64,000 nucleotides of DNA from Fibrobacter sp. (GCA_024398935.1 JAKSIH010000011.1:1-64000); one strand, 5' to 3'. Positions 25,705-35,347 are shown, counted from the first letter of the stretch. Numbers and translations are program-made. Notes: generated by a model not told the origin, from the letters alone.

Positions 25705-25977
25705 ATGATAGTTAAAACATTGGTGGTCACTAATAAACTGGGTATTCACGCTCGTCCTGCAGGCATGATTGTCGATATTACGGGACAGGCCCAGAGTGAT
25801 GTCTCTATTGTATTTGAAGGCTCCAAGGCTAATGCGAAGAGCATCCTGAATGTGATGATGCTCGCCATTCCTGCCGGTTCCGAAGTAAAGTTTGAAATTG
25901 ACGGTGAGGATGCCGAAAACGTAGCCTCCCAGCTGGAAGCCCTGTTTAATGACCACTTCAACGAAGAACCCTGCTAA
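25705..25977 (+). CDS. ptsH: Phosphocarrier protein HPr
   Basis: A 90-residue cytosolic protein. It has His15 in GIHARPAG, the site phosphorylated by Enzyme I, and Ser46 in NAKSILNVM, the site used by HPr kinase for regulation in many bacteria. It relays phosphate from Enzyme I to sugar permeases or regulators. GAGGAAAAAG precedes the ATG. It overlaps ptsI by 29 bases, so the two are translationally coupled. No sugar-specific Enzyme II gene is in the window. Confidence 0.97.
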   Translation: MIVKTLVVTNKLGIHARPAGMIVDITGQAQSDVSIVFEGSKANAKSILNVMMLAIPAGSEVKFEIDGEDAENVASQLEALFNDHFNEEPC

Positions 25978-27769
25978 TCAGCAACAACCGGAACGCTCGG
26001 TCCTGACGGGCGTTCCCGCTTCACCCGGCTTTGCAATGGGCCGGGTTTTTCCGGTAATTAACCGGGAAGTTTCTGTCGTCGAGGAGACTCTTCCCGAAAG
26101 CCGCCTCGCTGATGAAGAACAGCTGTTTCTGAAAGCAATCAATAAGACTTCCAAGGAAATTGCCCAGATTAAGGAAATTTCCGAAGGCCGTACCGGAGTT
26201 AAGGATAGCCTGATTTTCGCTACCCACCTGATGATCCTTCAGGATCCGGGGCTGGTCAATGGGATTATTGAAAAGATTCGCACGGACCACAAGAATGCCC
26301 GCTGGGCGGTTCATGTGGTTCTGGGCGCCTATATCGAAAAGTTCGAGTCCATCAACTCCGCCGCGATGCGGGATAAGGCAACGGACCTGCGGGACCTGTA
26401 TAATCGCCTGATGGCCGCCATGGAAGACTCCGGACCTGTGCTGGAGGATGTGGCTGCCGAAGAGGGGGTGATTCTCGTAGGGCACGAACTTCTGCCCAGC
26501 CTGCTCATGTCCCTAAAGCCGGGACAGGTCAGCGGTCTTGTGATGGATACGGGTGGCCGAACCAGCCATGTGGCCATCCTTGCAAGGTCTCTGCAGATTC
26601 CCCTTGTGTCCGGTCTTCGTAATAGTGCCGCATTGGTAAAGCCCAATGACATACTCATCGTAGACGGTTCCAATGGAACGGTCATCGTCAACCCCAACGA
26701 AGATGACATCAGGGAATTCCACAAGCGTCAGGAAGTTTTTGAACGCCAGCGTCGCGAACTGTTTACCATGCGACAGCTGGAACCCATGACCCGTGATGGC
26801 AAGTATATCACGCTCCATGCAAATATCGAATTGCCTGCGGAAGCGGACAAAGTAACGGACTTCGGGGCTACGGGCATCGGCCTGTACCGTTCCGAGTTCC
26901 TGTTCCTGCGGAAGGGTGCTCCTACCCAGGATGAACAGCGGGACGCCTACCGTTACATCCTCGAGACGATGGCTCCCTGCCCGGTCATGATCCGTACTCT
27001 GGATGCAGGGGGAGACAAACTGGTTAGCGGCATTAATGCGGTGAGCGAATCCAATCCCTTTATGGGCTGGCGATCCATTCGCGTCTGCCTTGACCGCGAA
27101 GATATCTTCTGCACCCAGCTGAGGGCCTTGCTCCTTGCGAATACCAAGGGGAACCTGCGAATCCTTCTGCCCATGATATCCAGCATGCAGGAACTTCGCC
27201 GGGCCAAGGCTTGCATCAAGCGCTGCCGCGATGAAGTGGAAGCTTCCGGAAAGAAGTGCGCCAAGGTGAAAGTGGGTGTCATGATCGAAGTGCCCGCTGC
27301 GGTGATGATTGTGGACAAGCTTGCCAAGGAAGTGGATTTCTTCAGCATCGGTACTAACGACTTGATCCAGTTCACCCTGGCTGTTGACCGTACCAACGAA
27401 TTGATTACGGACATGTTCCAACCCCATCATCCGGCTGTGCTTAGCATGATCTATCAGACGGTCCAGGCAGCACATCGTGAAGGAATCCCCGTGGCGGTCT
27501 GCGGCGAAATGAGTGCCGACCCCATGAGCGTTTTGCTGCTGGTGGGACTTGGAATTGACGAACTTTCCATGACTCCCTGGAGTGTCATGTCCACAAAGAA
27601 GATCATCCGTTCCATTAACTTCGAGGACGTTCGCGATACGGCCCTTACGGTTCTCCAGATGGATGACGCAGAAAGTGTGAATGCCTACTTACGCAAGAAG
27701 TATGCACAGACAATTACCGATCTTGGCATCTCAAGCTTTGTAGGTCAAGTTGAAAAAAACGGAAAATAA
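25949..27769 (+). CDS. ptsI: PTS Enzyme I (phosphoenolpyruvate-protein phosphotransferase)
   Basis: A 606-residue protein of normal family length (about 570-600). The active-site region GGRTSHVAILARS near residue 205 carries the phosphorylated His. The PEP-binding barrel has the typical GIGLYRSEFLF, the IRTLDAGGDK motif, SIGTNDLIQF and the CGEMSADP cysteine loop. It takes phosphate from PEP and passes it to HPr in the cytosol. The ATG at 25949 lies inside ptsH; no in-frame start occurs between it and the conserved N-terminal GVPASPGFAMG, so the 29-base overlap is real. The first 15 residues are polar and extra compared with E. coli. The transglycosylase gene begins seven bases after the stop. 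Confidence 0.97.
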   Translation: MTTSTKNPANQQQPERSVLTGVPASPGFAMGRVFPVINREVSVVEETLPESRLADEEQLFLKAINKTSKEIAQIKEISEGRTGVKDSLIFATHLMILQDPGLVNGIIEKIRTDHKNARWAVHVVLGAYIEKFESINSAAMRDKATDLRDLYNRLMAAMEDSGPVLEDVAAEEGVILVGHELLPSLLMSLKPGQVSGLVMDTGGRTSHVAILARSLQIPLVSGLRNSAALVKPNDILIVDGSNGTVIVNPNEDDIREFHKRQEVFERQRRELFTMRQLEPMTRDGKYITLHANIELPAEADKVTDFGATGIGLYRSEFLFLRKGAPTQDEQRDAYRYILETMAPCPVMIRTLDAGGDKLVSGINAVSESNPFMGWRSIRVCLDREDIFCTQLRALLLANTKGNLRILLPMISSMQELRRAKACIKRCRDEVEASGKKCAKVKVGVMIEVPAAVMIVDKLAKEVDFFSIGTNDLIQFTLAVDRTNELITDMFQPHHPAVLSMIYQTVQAAHREGIPVAVCGEMSADPMSVLLLVGLGIDELSMTPWSVMSTKKIIRSINFEDVRDTALTVLQMDDAESVNAYLRKKYAQTITDLGISSFVGQVEKNGK

Positions 27770-27776
27770 AAAGAAC

Positions 27777-30143
27777 ATGAATCGATTCCTCCTGATTCTG
27801 CTGGGGCTCTGCTCCGCAGGTGTGTTTGCTGTGTCCCAGACTTTAAGTTCTTCTTCTATGGATGCTCCGTCCTCCTCTGCAGAAAGTGCTGGTGAAGTTA
27901 CCGACAGTTCCGTTGCGGCATCGTCTGTAGAAGTTCCAGTTGCAGGGAATCCCTTTGAAAAGCTGGAACAGATCGATCCGAAGGTGTTCCAGGATGTGGA
28001 GGTCCGCTATAACCGTGTGAAGGCTGCAAGTGAAGATCCTTCACAGTCGAAAAATATCCGGGACTTTGCAACTGCGGCCATGTTCTTCTACAAGGGGGAC
28101 TGGGAAAATTCCTATGCAGCCTACGATTCCCTTCGCGGAAGGGATGCCTTTTTGGACGGAAGCGTAATCCTACGCATGGCGACCGCCAAGTTTAAGCTGG
28201 GGGAATATGCGAAGATGCGTGAAACCCTGGCTTTGAACAAGTCCCTGGAAAAGAATGCGGTCTGGGCTCGTCAGGCGGACCTTCTGCGTATTCAGTCGGT
28301 TGCCCTGGAACAGGGTGTTTCTGACAAGGCCCAGGCAGACTCCCTGAAAGCCTTTATCGCAAAGTATCCCAAGACCGATGAGTCCGCACCCTTCAAGTAT
28401 CGGTATGCCCGGTACATGGAGCAGTTCAAGAATACCAAGGAAGCCAAAAAGGTTTACATGCAGTTGCTGACCAGCGCTGCCTACAAGGACTCTGCCTTCG
28501 CCTCCATCAAGAGGCTTCGCAGTGAGCGGATTTCTCCCGAGTCCCTGAACGAGAAAGTCGCCTATGCAAAAATTGCCTGCGGCAAGGAAGAATCTTCTGC
28601 CTGCCTGGCCCTTCTGGATTCCATCAGCATCCTGGATATGGAACAACTGAAGAAGAAGCCGGAAAGTGCAGTACCCCTGCCGGAGGATTCTCTCCAGAGC
28701 AAGCTTCCTGCAAGTACCCTTTCCATGGCAGACCGTATCGCCCTGTGGGAAAAGCGGGCTACCGTCCTTCGCAATTTGGGACGTGAAGACGATGCTATCA
28801 AACAGTACTGCTTCCTGGTGGACTCCGTGGAACATCGCAAGGACTGGATCGAGACCGCCCTGAAGCGCATGCGTACGGTAAACTCCACCAAGTATGCAAA
28901 GACCATCCGCCGTTACGACCCCATGCTTCAGGTGGTTAGCAAGTATAGCAAGAGCACCGGCGATAACCTCTGGCGTCGAGGCTTTGATTACGAACAGGCC
29001 GAAAAGTTTGACAGCGCCTTGACCTGCTATAAGGAACTGTCCGACAAGCGTTATGGCAAGAGTAGTTTCCGCCAGTGGGCAAAATTCCGTATGGGTTTTG
29101 TTTACTTCAAACAGGAAAATTGGGCCAAGGCCGAATCCATGTTCAAGGAGGCCATGAAGGAAAATGACCGCTGGAGTAGCAGCGGCGCCCGGATGTTCCT
29201 TGGGGATTCCTACATGAAGCAGGGGAAGGATTCCCTGGCCCGTGAAGCCTATCTGGACTGCATCAGGGATTTTCCGCTGTCTTCCTATGCGCATCGTAGC
29301 CGGGTAAAGCTACTGGAAAATAAACTGATGGATTCTGCCCAGGTGCCTTTCGCCCATGGCATAGAAATGTCTCCGGAAGAAACCTTGAAATGGATTCGCA
29401 ATGCCCAGAATGCAGGGAAGGCCGATTCCAGCTATAGTCCGGAACGCTATGAGCGCATCAAGGCCCTGTTCCTCTACGGGTTCAGCGAACACGCTTTCAA
29501 CCTGTATGACGAAGCCCGGAAAAAGAACGCAAAGCGTCTGGATTTCCTTTACGAATATGGCTTGCTGTTCTACGATATGGGTGAAATTGCCGCGGGCTAC
29601 CGCCTTGCCCGCCAGTTCCAGGCAAACATTGACCGTCGCCTTCTGCTGGAGCCTCCTATGGGCGTGCTTCATTACCTGTATCCCACGCCCTTCAAGGAAC
29701 AGGTGAAGTTCCATGCAGGAGACCGCATTGACCCGTTCTTTGTCTATAGCGTCATGCGTCAGGAATCCATTTTCAATTTTGAGATTGTTTCTCCCGCAGG
29801 TGCCTGTGGCCTGTTGCAGATTATGCCCTCTACGGGCAAGATGCTTGCAAAGCAGGAAGGTCTTGCTGAGTTTGACCCGAAACAGCTGTATAACCCTTAC
29901 CTGAATATTCGCCTGGGGACCCGCTACCTGGTGGACCTGAAGGCCACTTACAAGGATGACTACATGTATGTGCTGGGTAACTACAATGCAGGTCCCAAGC
30001 CCACGAAGCGTTGGCAGGCTGCAAGCGGTCACCTTCCCTGGGATGTCCGATCTGAGGAAATCAGCTATCGCGAAACCCGCGACTATGTAAAGCGTGTTAT
30101 GGGCAACTACTGGATCTATCAGGAAATCTACGACAAACTTTAG
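27777..30143 (+). CDS. Slt-type lytic transglycosylase with TPR-like helical region
   Basis: A 788-residue protein with a signal peptide (MNRFLLILLGLCSAGVFA), then a Ser/Ala-rich spacer. Residues 70-640 form a TPR-like helical array (several blocks such as AYDSLRGRDAF and AESMFKEAMKENDRW), like the superhelical ring of E. coli Slt70. Residues 655-785 form the SLT catalytic domain: VMRQESIF with the catalytic Glu, PAGACGLLQIMP, GTRYL and NYNAGP. Such enzymes cleave peptidoglycan glycan strands to 1,6-anhydro products in the periplasm. The ATG at 27777 is chosen because it begins the signal peptide; a TTG nine codons upstream extends the frame. It follows ptsI by seven bases. A short-repeat tract lies after the stop. 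Confidence 0.92.
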   Translation: MNRFLLILLGLCSAGVFAVSQTLSSSSMDAPSSSAESAGEVTDSSVAASSVEVPVAGNPFEKLEQIDPKVFQDVEVRYNRVKAASEDPSQSKNIRDFATAAMFFYKGDWENSYAAYDSLRGRDAFLDGSVILRMATAKFKLGEYAKMRETLALNKSLEKNAVWARQADLLRIQSVALEQGVSDKAQADSLKAFIAKYPKTDESAPFKYRYARYMEQFKNTKEAKKVYMQLLTSAAYKDSAFASIKRLRSERISPESLNEKVAYAKIACGKEESSACLALLDSISILDMEQLKKKPESAVPLPEDSLQSKLPASTLSMADRIALWEKRATVLRNLGREDDAIKQYCFLVDSVEHRKDWIETALKRMRTVNSTKYAKTIRRYDPMLQVVSKYSKSTGDNLWRRGFDYEQAEKFDSALTCYKELSDKRYGKSSFRQWAKFRMGFVYFKQENWAKAESMFKEAMKENDRWSSSGARMFLGDSYMKQGKDSLAREAYLDCIRDFPLSSYAHRSRVKLLENKLMDSAQVPFAHGIEMSPEETLKWIRNAQNAGKADSSYSPERYERIKALFLYGFSEHAFNLYDEARKKNAKRLDFLYEYGLLFYDMGEIAAGYRLARQFQANIDRRLLLEPPMGVLHYLYPTPFKEQVKFHAGDRIDPFFVYSVMRQESIFNFEIVSPAGACGLLQIMPSTGKMLAKQEGLAEFDPKQLYNPYLNIRLGTRYLVDLKATYKDDYMYVLGNYNAGPKPTKRWQAASGHLPWDVRSEEISYRETRDYVKRVMGNYWIYQEIYDKL

Positions 30144-30177
30144 AAATGAAAAATGAAAGATGAAAAATGAAATATGA

Positions 30178-30254
30178 TTCATCCTTCATCCTTCATCCTT
30201 CATCCTTCATCCTTCACTCTTAATTCTTCACTCTTAATTCTTCACTCTTAATTC
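30178..30254 (+). repeat. Short tandem repeats upstream of the EamA transporter
   Basis: Five perfect copies of TTCATCC (30178-30212) are followed directly by three perfect copies of TTCACTCTTAATTC (30213-30254), ending three bases before an ATG. The preceding 30 bases (ATGAAAAATGAAAGATG) are a degenerate partial complement of the heptamers. Perfect short repeats of this kind can change copy number by slippage. Confidence 0.95.
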
Positions 30255-30257
30255 ATA

Positions 30258-31091
30258 ATGTTGTTTTTGTTGCTGACAATCGGTCCTGCGTTTCTTTTTG
30301 CCTGCGGAAATATTCTGGAAAAATCCGGAATATCTACAGTGGGCAAGAAAACCGGGGGCGTATCTAGGCCCTGGCAGTTCCTTAAGGGCGTGGTTACCAA
30401 TGGTTACTGGTGGCTAGGCCTTGCCTGTTCCGGTCTTGCAACTTTTGGCTACTATATCGCCATGGCCCGTTATGATCTGAGCCAGGTCCAGCCCATGATG
30501 GTTCTAAACCCGGTGCTTACAGCCTTGATGGGCTTTGTAATTTTGAAGGAGGTCTTGACTCGCCGTATTGTTGTGGCAATTTGTTTTGTTGTGGCAGGCC
30601 TTCTTTATTCTGTAGAATCCTTAGGTGGTTCCTCCAGCATCCAGAATGTGAATATGCTCTGGATTTTTGCCGGAGTGACTTGTGGAATCACCTTTCTTGT
30701 CCATCTGCTCTGCCGGAACCGCGAGATTGCGGATTCCCTGATCATGGGGGTGGGCTTTGGGGTTTCCGCCGCCTTCTACAAGAGCCTCGCCATGGATTTT
30801 GACCTGGATAACATTACCTTTTCTTCTGTTTGTGACCTGCTACTGGACCTAAGGACGCTGGGCTACATTGCAACCTATGGCATTGCCTTTATCTATTCTC
30901 AGGTGTCCTTTTCCCGCGGGCGCGCCCTTTTTATCATTCCCTTCAGCGCTGCAGTCGGTGCTGCAATTCCCACGGTGGCGGGGGCCGTGGTCTTTTCCGA
31001 AGCGTTCCCCCTGGGAAAAATTGTTTCTGTGGGACTGGTCCTGATCGGGGCGGCGTTGTTCACGGTGCGTGGAACTGGCAAAAAGGCTTGA
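30258..31091 (+). CDS. EamA/DMT-superfamily membrane transporter
   Basis: A 277-residue inner membrane protein with about nine to ten hydrophobic segments arranged as two repeats. DMT features include YDLSQVQPMMVLNPVLTALMG at the end of the first repeat and a Gly-rich AVGAAIPTVAGAVVFSEAF stretch in the second, the usual EamA halves. Members move metabolites, amino acids or drugs; the substrate is unknown. The ATG at 30258 follows the tandem repeats directly, and no Shine-Dalgarno sequence is visible because the upstream bases are repeat sequence. Expression could therefore depend on repeat number. A strong promoter for the next gene overlaps its stop codon. Confidence 0.85.
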   Translation: MLFLLLTIGPAFLFACGNILEKSGISTVGKKTGGVSRPWQFLKGVVTNGYWWLGLACSGLATFGYYIAMARYDLSQVQPMMVLNPVLTALMGFVILKEVLTRRIVVAICFVVAGLLYSVESLGGSSSIQNVNMLWIFAGVTCGITFLVHLLCRNREIADSLIMGVGFGVSAAFYKSLAMDFDLDNITFSSVCDLLLDLRTLGYIATYGIAFIYSQVSFSRGRALFIIPFSAAVGAAIPTVAGAVVFSEAFPLGKIVSVGLVLIGAALFTVRGTGKKA

Positions 31092-31116
31092 TCCCGGTCG
31101 CATTAACGCGTATAAT
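31088..31116 (+). promoter_or_regulatory. Predicted strong sigma70-type promoter
   Basis: TTGATC, a 17-base spacer and a perfect TATAAT overlap the stop codon of the EamA gene and lie 74 bases before the CotH lipoprotein start. This is the best promoter match seen in the window. Confidence 0.6.
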
Positions 31117-31189
31117 CCAACTTGTAAGCCCCTGGTAGCCCCTTTTTTCGGAATTAGCATATATATTTGGGGCAATGGGATGTCTTTTT

Positions 31190-33979
31190 ATGAAAAAACA
31201 TCTTTTTTTGTCGTTGTACGGGATTGTGGCTTCAACCCTGTGTCTTTTGACGTCCTGTTCCAACGAGCATGTTTTTGCGCCTAGGGATTTTGGCCCTCCT
31301 GCGGAAGATTCGCCATCGGCGCCTGTGGTTCCCTTTGTGGGAGGCCCCCTGATTTTTACCGAGATAGATCCCACGAATCTTGTCTATGAGGATCATGAGG
31401 GGAGCGATGGGGGATGGGTTGAAATTTTTAATACCTCCAGCGAACCGGTAAACCTGCTGGGAAAGTCGTTGACCAATTCCCTGGAAAAGCCCGCAAAATG
31501 GACTTTTGGAAATGTGGTTGTCCCGCCCCTGGGATTTACCCTGGTCTTCCTGTCCGGGAAGGACCTTCCCGACTTTGTCGCCCCGTCGGATTCTTCCGAC
31601 ATGATTGGTCCCGGCTGCTGGAGCTGGACGGATAGCCAGGCGGAGCCTGTGGCAGGTTTCAGCTATGCGAAATTCCTTCCGGGACAGAGCAAAATTTGCT
31701 TTAAGGAAAATTCCCGGCGCCATTTTGGTTCCTCGATGAAGTTTGGCGATAATGCGGAGCTGGGGTGGACTTCCATTTCCGTTTTTGTGGGAACGGGAAA
31801 TTCCAGTTCCGAGGACGCTATCGATATATCCTCTGCAAATGAAATCCTGATGCACGCCTATATCACCAAGGACCGTAAGGTTTCGTTCAGGTTGGCTCAG
31901 CCCGATGTGGAAGACTGGCAGGGCTACGAGGTGATTTTTACGGGAACGGGGGATTCGTCTACGGTCTACCGGGCGGCCTTGCCTGTGGGAAAGACTCTTC
32001 CGGACCTTTCCAATATCTATGGCACCCGGATGAGCCCTGCGTCCAACGAGAATCAGGAAGTAACCGTAAAAGTGTTTGATTATATCGTCCGCAATCGCGG
32101 CCATGAGCCCCATGCCTCCTTCAAGTCCAAGAAAACGGGCGGGAGCTTGTATCTGATGGATGAGAATTCTGCCATCATGGATTCTCTGCGGTATCCTGAA
32201 ATCCCTGTAGGAAAAAGCTGGTCCATGGGGTCGGTGGTGGGTGACGATCCCTCTGCAGTAAGCTTTGGCTTTGCGGAACCTACCCCCTATGGTTTTACTG
32301 TCGGGACCGTGTTTCCCGCAAGGTCTCCCGCCCTGGATACCCTTGCGGAGCTGCCACCCTCGGGATTTTACCAGGAGCCTTTCGCGGTATTCTTCCCGGA
32401 GGGAAACCATATCCACTGTGAGCTGGGTGGAAAGCTTCCTTCGGAGAATAGTCCTGAAGTAAATGTTCTTGGCTTCGAGAAGACAACTGTTGCCCGGTGT
32501 GCAAGCTTTGTTCCGGGAGCCCTTCCCGGCGAGGTAATGAACCGGACCTACATCTTTGAGCAGGCTCCTACTGTTCCTGCGGTGTTTCTCACGGGCGACC
32601 CGGGTTCCCTTTTTGACCCGGATTCCGGAATATATGAAGAGGGACCCTTTGCCCAGGAGGAAAATCCCCATTTCGGGGCGAACTACTGGCTTGACAAGGA
32701 AATTCCCGTCTTTGTGGAATTGCTGGAAAAGGGCGAGAATGCTCCGGCCTTTGCGGAAAATGCGGGATTGGAAATTTTTGGAAACTATAGCCGTGCAAAT
32801 GCCAAAAAGTCCGTGGCAATAACCTTCAGGGAAAAGTATGGGAGTAAGCGGCTGAAGTACCCCCTGTTCCCGGAGTTCCCGGAATTGACATCCTTCAAGG
32901 GCTTTGTCCTTCGAGATAATGGAAGCAATTTTGGACATGACTATATCCGTGATATGCTGGCGACTTCCATTACCGAAGGCCTTGGGGTGGATTACCAGCG
33001 TGGCCGGGCCTCTGTCGTGTTCTATAACGGGGTTTACTACGGAATCCATAACATCCGGGAACGCTCCACGGAATACTATTTTGAAACCCACTATGGCATG
33101 GACCCGAAATCCATAGATTTGCTGAAGGCGGGAAATGATGCCTCTACAGGTTCTTCTACGGAATACCAGGCCATGATGGACTGGCTGGAAGACCACCACC
33201 TGGATACGGACGAAAATTACCAGGTCGTAGCGTCACAGATTGATGTGGGCAATTTCATGAGCTATATGCAGGCGGAACTATTTGCGGACAATAGGGACTG
33301 GCCCAGCAACAACCTGAAGAAGTGGCGCTCGTCGAGTCCGAAGACCTTGTGGAAATGGTTTATGTACGATACGGATTTTGGCTTTGGATCCGGGATGAGT
33401 TCCTTCAAGGGAAACATCTTTGAGTTTGCTACCGCGGAAGATGGGGATTCCTGGCCCAACGGGCCTGCCTCCACGTTACTGCTCCGTAGGCTTCTGGAAA
33501 ATCCGTCCTTTAAGGTGGCCTTTATCAACCGCATGACCACGCTTCTTTCCATGAATTTTGAAAGTTCGCGAATCCTTGCGCGCATTGACAGGCTTATGGC
33601 GGAAATTTCCGGGGAGACTGCCCGTGACCAATCCCGCTGGGGACATAGTAGAAAACGCTTTGAGGACCAGCTTGGCGTGATCAGGAACTTCGCCCAGGAA
33701 AGACAGGGCGTCATTCTGGAGGAAATGCGGGAATTCTTTGGGATGGGAGCTTCCGCGCCCGTAACGTTGTCCGCTGTGGGACCCGGTACGGTGGTCGTGC
33801 ATGGACTTCCCCTGGACCGTCCGGCGATGACCATAAACTTCTTTGAAAAATTCCCTGTGACCGTTTCTGCGGAATCGGCTGCAGGGGGTGTTTTTGTGCA
33901 GTGGAGCGATGGGGAGGTTTCTCCGGTAAGGACTTTTGTTCCGGGGGAGACGACCCGTCTCGAGGCTATTTTCAAGTAG
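31190..33979 (+). CDS. Lipoprotein with lamin-tail domain and CotH-type kinase domain
   Basis: A 929-residue protein. The ATG at 31190 starts a lipoprotein signal (MKKHLFLSLYG, lipobox LTSC); GGGA nine bases upstream supports it over the ATG at 31175. Residues of about 50-220 read as a lamin-tail domain (FTEIDPTNLV, GGWVEIFNTSSEPVNL, LGFTLVFLSGKD). Residues of about 500-850 form a CotH kinase domain: GLEIFGNYSR, FVLRDNGSNFGHDYIRD, GIHNIRERST, LFADNRDW and the metal-site MYDTDFGFG. CotH proteins phosphorylate serine on secreted proteins in Bacillus spores; Gram-negative members are mostly uncharacterised. A beta-rich tail of about 90 residues closes the protein (VFVQWSDGE). It is probably surface- or periplasm-anchored, and serine-rich secreted proteins encoded elsewhere in the window are conceivable targets. 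It has its own promoter. Confidence 0.85.
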   Translation: MKKHLFLSLYGIVASTLCLLTSCSNEHVFAPRDFGPPAEDSPSAPVVPFVGGPLIFTEIDPTNLVYEDHEGSDGGWVEIFNTSSEPVNLLGKSLTNSLEKPAKWTFGNVVVPPLGFTLVFLSGKDLPDFVAPSDSSDMIGPGCWSWTDSQAEPVAGFSYAKFLPGQSKICFKENSRRHFGSSMKFGDNAELGWTSISVFVGTGNSSSEDAIDISSANEILMHAYITKDRKVSFRLAQPDVEDWQGYEVIFTGTGDSSTVYRAALPVGKTLPDLSNIYGTRMSPASNENQEVTVKVFDYIVRNRGHEPHASFKSKKTGGSLYLMDENSAIMDSLRYPEIPVGKSWSMGSVVGDDPSAVSFGFAEPTPYGFTVGTVFPARSPALDTLAELPPSGFYQEPFAVFFPEGNHIHCELGGKLPSENSPEVNVLGFEKTTVARCASFVPGALPGEVMNRTYIFEQAPTVPAVFLTGDPGSLFDPDSGIYEEGPFAQEENPHFGANYWLDKEIPVFVELLEKGENAPAFAENAGLEIFGNYSRANAKKSVAITFREKYGSKRLKYPLFPEFPELTSFKGFVLRDNGSNFGHDYIRDMLATSITEGLGVDYQRGRASVVFYNGVYYGIHNIRERSTEYYFETHYGMDPKSIDLLKAGNDASTGSSTEYQAMMDWLEDHHLDTDENYQVVASQIDVGNFMSYMQAELFADNRDWPSNNLKKWRSSSPKTLWKWFMYDTDFGFGSGMSSFKGNIFEFATAEDGDSWPNGPASTLLLRRLLENPSFKVAFINRMTTLLSMNFESSRILARIDRLMAEISGETARDQSRWGHSRKRFEDQLGVIRNFAQERQGVILEEMREFFGMGASAPVTLSAVGPGTVVVHGLPLDRPAMTINFFEKFPVTVSAESAAGGVFVQWSDGEVSPVRTFVPGETTRLEAIFK

Positions 33980-34114
33980 GTGCCGAAAGCGGAATTGAGA
34001 ACATTTGGAGAACGAAAAAAAGGGGCTGACGGGCCTGGAAATCGCGGGAATGGCGTTTTGATATTGTTTTAAGATGGAAATAGGTTATCTTTGAAATTGG
34101 TGTAAGAGAAAATC

Positions 34115-35347
34115 ATGAAACCGTTAAGCGATCGTACTAGCCATTTTACCGAGTCCGTTATCCGTTACATGACGCGCATAGCCTATGCCTGCGGGGCGGT
34201 CAACCTGTCACAGGGCTTTCCCGATTTCGACCCGCCTACCGCGCTACAGAATCGCCTGAAGGAAGTTGCTTCTGCGGGTCCTCATCAGTATGCGCTAACG
34301 ATTGGTGCAAAAAATTTCCGGGAAGCGGTTAGCCGCAAGCAGGAGCGTTTCAGTGGCCTGCGCTATGACCCGGAAAGGGAAATGGTCATTACCTGCGGAA
34401 GTACCGAGGCGATGATGATTACCATGATGTCTATCTGTAATCCTGGCGACAAGGTGGTAATCTTTTCCCCCTTTTACGAGAACTATACCGCTGATACGAT
34501 TTTAAGCGGCGCAACGCCCGTTTATGTTCCCCTTTCCCCCGAGGATTTTTCCTTTGACCCCAATGTTCTTGAAGATGCGATGAGGCAGCCCGGTGTCAAG
34601 GCGTTGATCCTTTGCAATCCGTCAAATCCCAGCGGAAAGGTTTTTACCCGCCAGGAGCTGCAGGTAATCGCGGATCTTGCAATCAAGTATGATTTATATG
34701 TGGTTACGGATGAGGTTTATGAACATATCGTTTTTGCCCCCAATGTTCATACGGCCATGGCGACCCTGCCTGGGATGCGGGAACGGACCATCGAATGTTC
34801 CAGCCTGTCCAAGACTTATTCCATAACGGGATGGCGCCTCGGCTATATCCTTGCCCCGGAACCCATCATGGAGCGGATCAAGAAGGTGCATGACTTTACG
34901 GTCGTGGGAGCGGCGTCACCCCTGCAGGAAGTGGGGGTCGTCGCCATGAACTTTGACGATTCCTATTACAGAGAATTGCAGACCCACTATACACACATGA
35001 AGGACCTTTTTACAAGGGGCCTCCGGGATCTGGGCTTTTCGTTCAAGGAGCCGCAGGGGACTTACTTCGTGATGGTCGATATCTCCGAATTTGGTTATGA
35101 CCGCCGGATGGCCAATGGCGAGTTTGGGGCTGTTTCCGGTATCGGCATGAGCGGCTCGGGGGCGGTCCGGCCCGATGAACTGTTCTGTATGGACCTAGCC
35201 CGTAAGGTGGGCGTTGCCGCTGTTCCTGGATCAAGTTTTTTCCGGGAGCCGGTAAATCACCTGATCCGCTTCCATTTTGCAAAGAAGGATGAAACCTTGA
35301 TTGAAGCCTTGAACCGGCTGGAAAAGGTCCGTAAGCTTTTGAAATAG
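34115..35347 (+). CDS. PLP-dependent class I aminotransferase
   Basis: A 410-residue fold-type I enzyme. It has NLSQGFPDFDPP near the N-terminus, CGSTEAM for cofactor phosphate binding, LCNPSNPSGKV, VTDEVYEH, and SSLSKTYSITGWRLGY with the Schiff-base Lys near residue 235. This combination is closest to the YbdL (methionine) and kynurenine/glutamine transaminase group rather than AspC. An unusual insertion of about 20 residues (GEFGAVSGIGMSGSG) lies near residue 335. It is cytosolic, probably acting in amino acid metabolism. It stands alone, with 135 bases upstream and 136 bases downstream without genes. The exact amino donor cannot be told from the sequence. Confidence 0.9.
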   Translation: MKPLSDRTSHFTESVIRYMTRIAYACGAVNLSQGFPDFDPPTALQNRLKEVASAGPHQYALTIGAKNFREAVSRKQERFSGLRYDPEREMVITCGSTEAMMITMMSICNPGDKVVIFSPFYENYTADTILSGATPVYVPLSPEDFSFDPNVLEDAMRQPGVKALILCNPSNPSGKVFTRQELQVIADLAIKYDLYVVTDEVYEHIVFAPNVHTAMATLPGMRERTIECSSLSKTYSITGWRLGYILAPEPIMERIKKVHDFTVVGAASPLQEVGVVAMNFDDSYYRELQTHYTHMKDLFTRGLRDLGFSFKEPQGTYFVMVDISEFGYDRRMANGEFGAVSGIGMSGSGAVRPDELFCMDLARKVGVAAVPGSSFFREPVNHLIRFHFAKKDETLIEALNRLEKVRKLLK

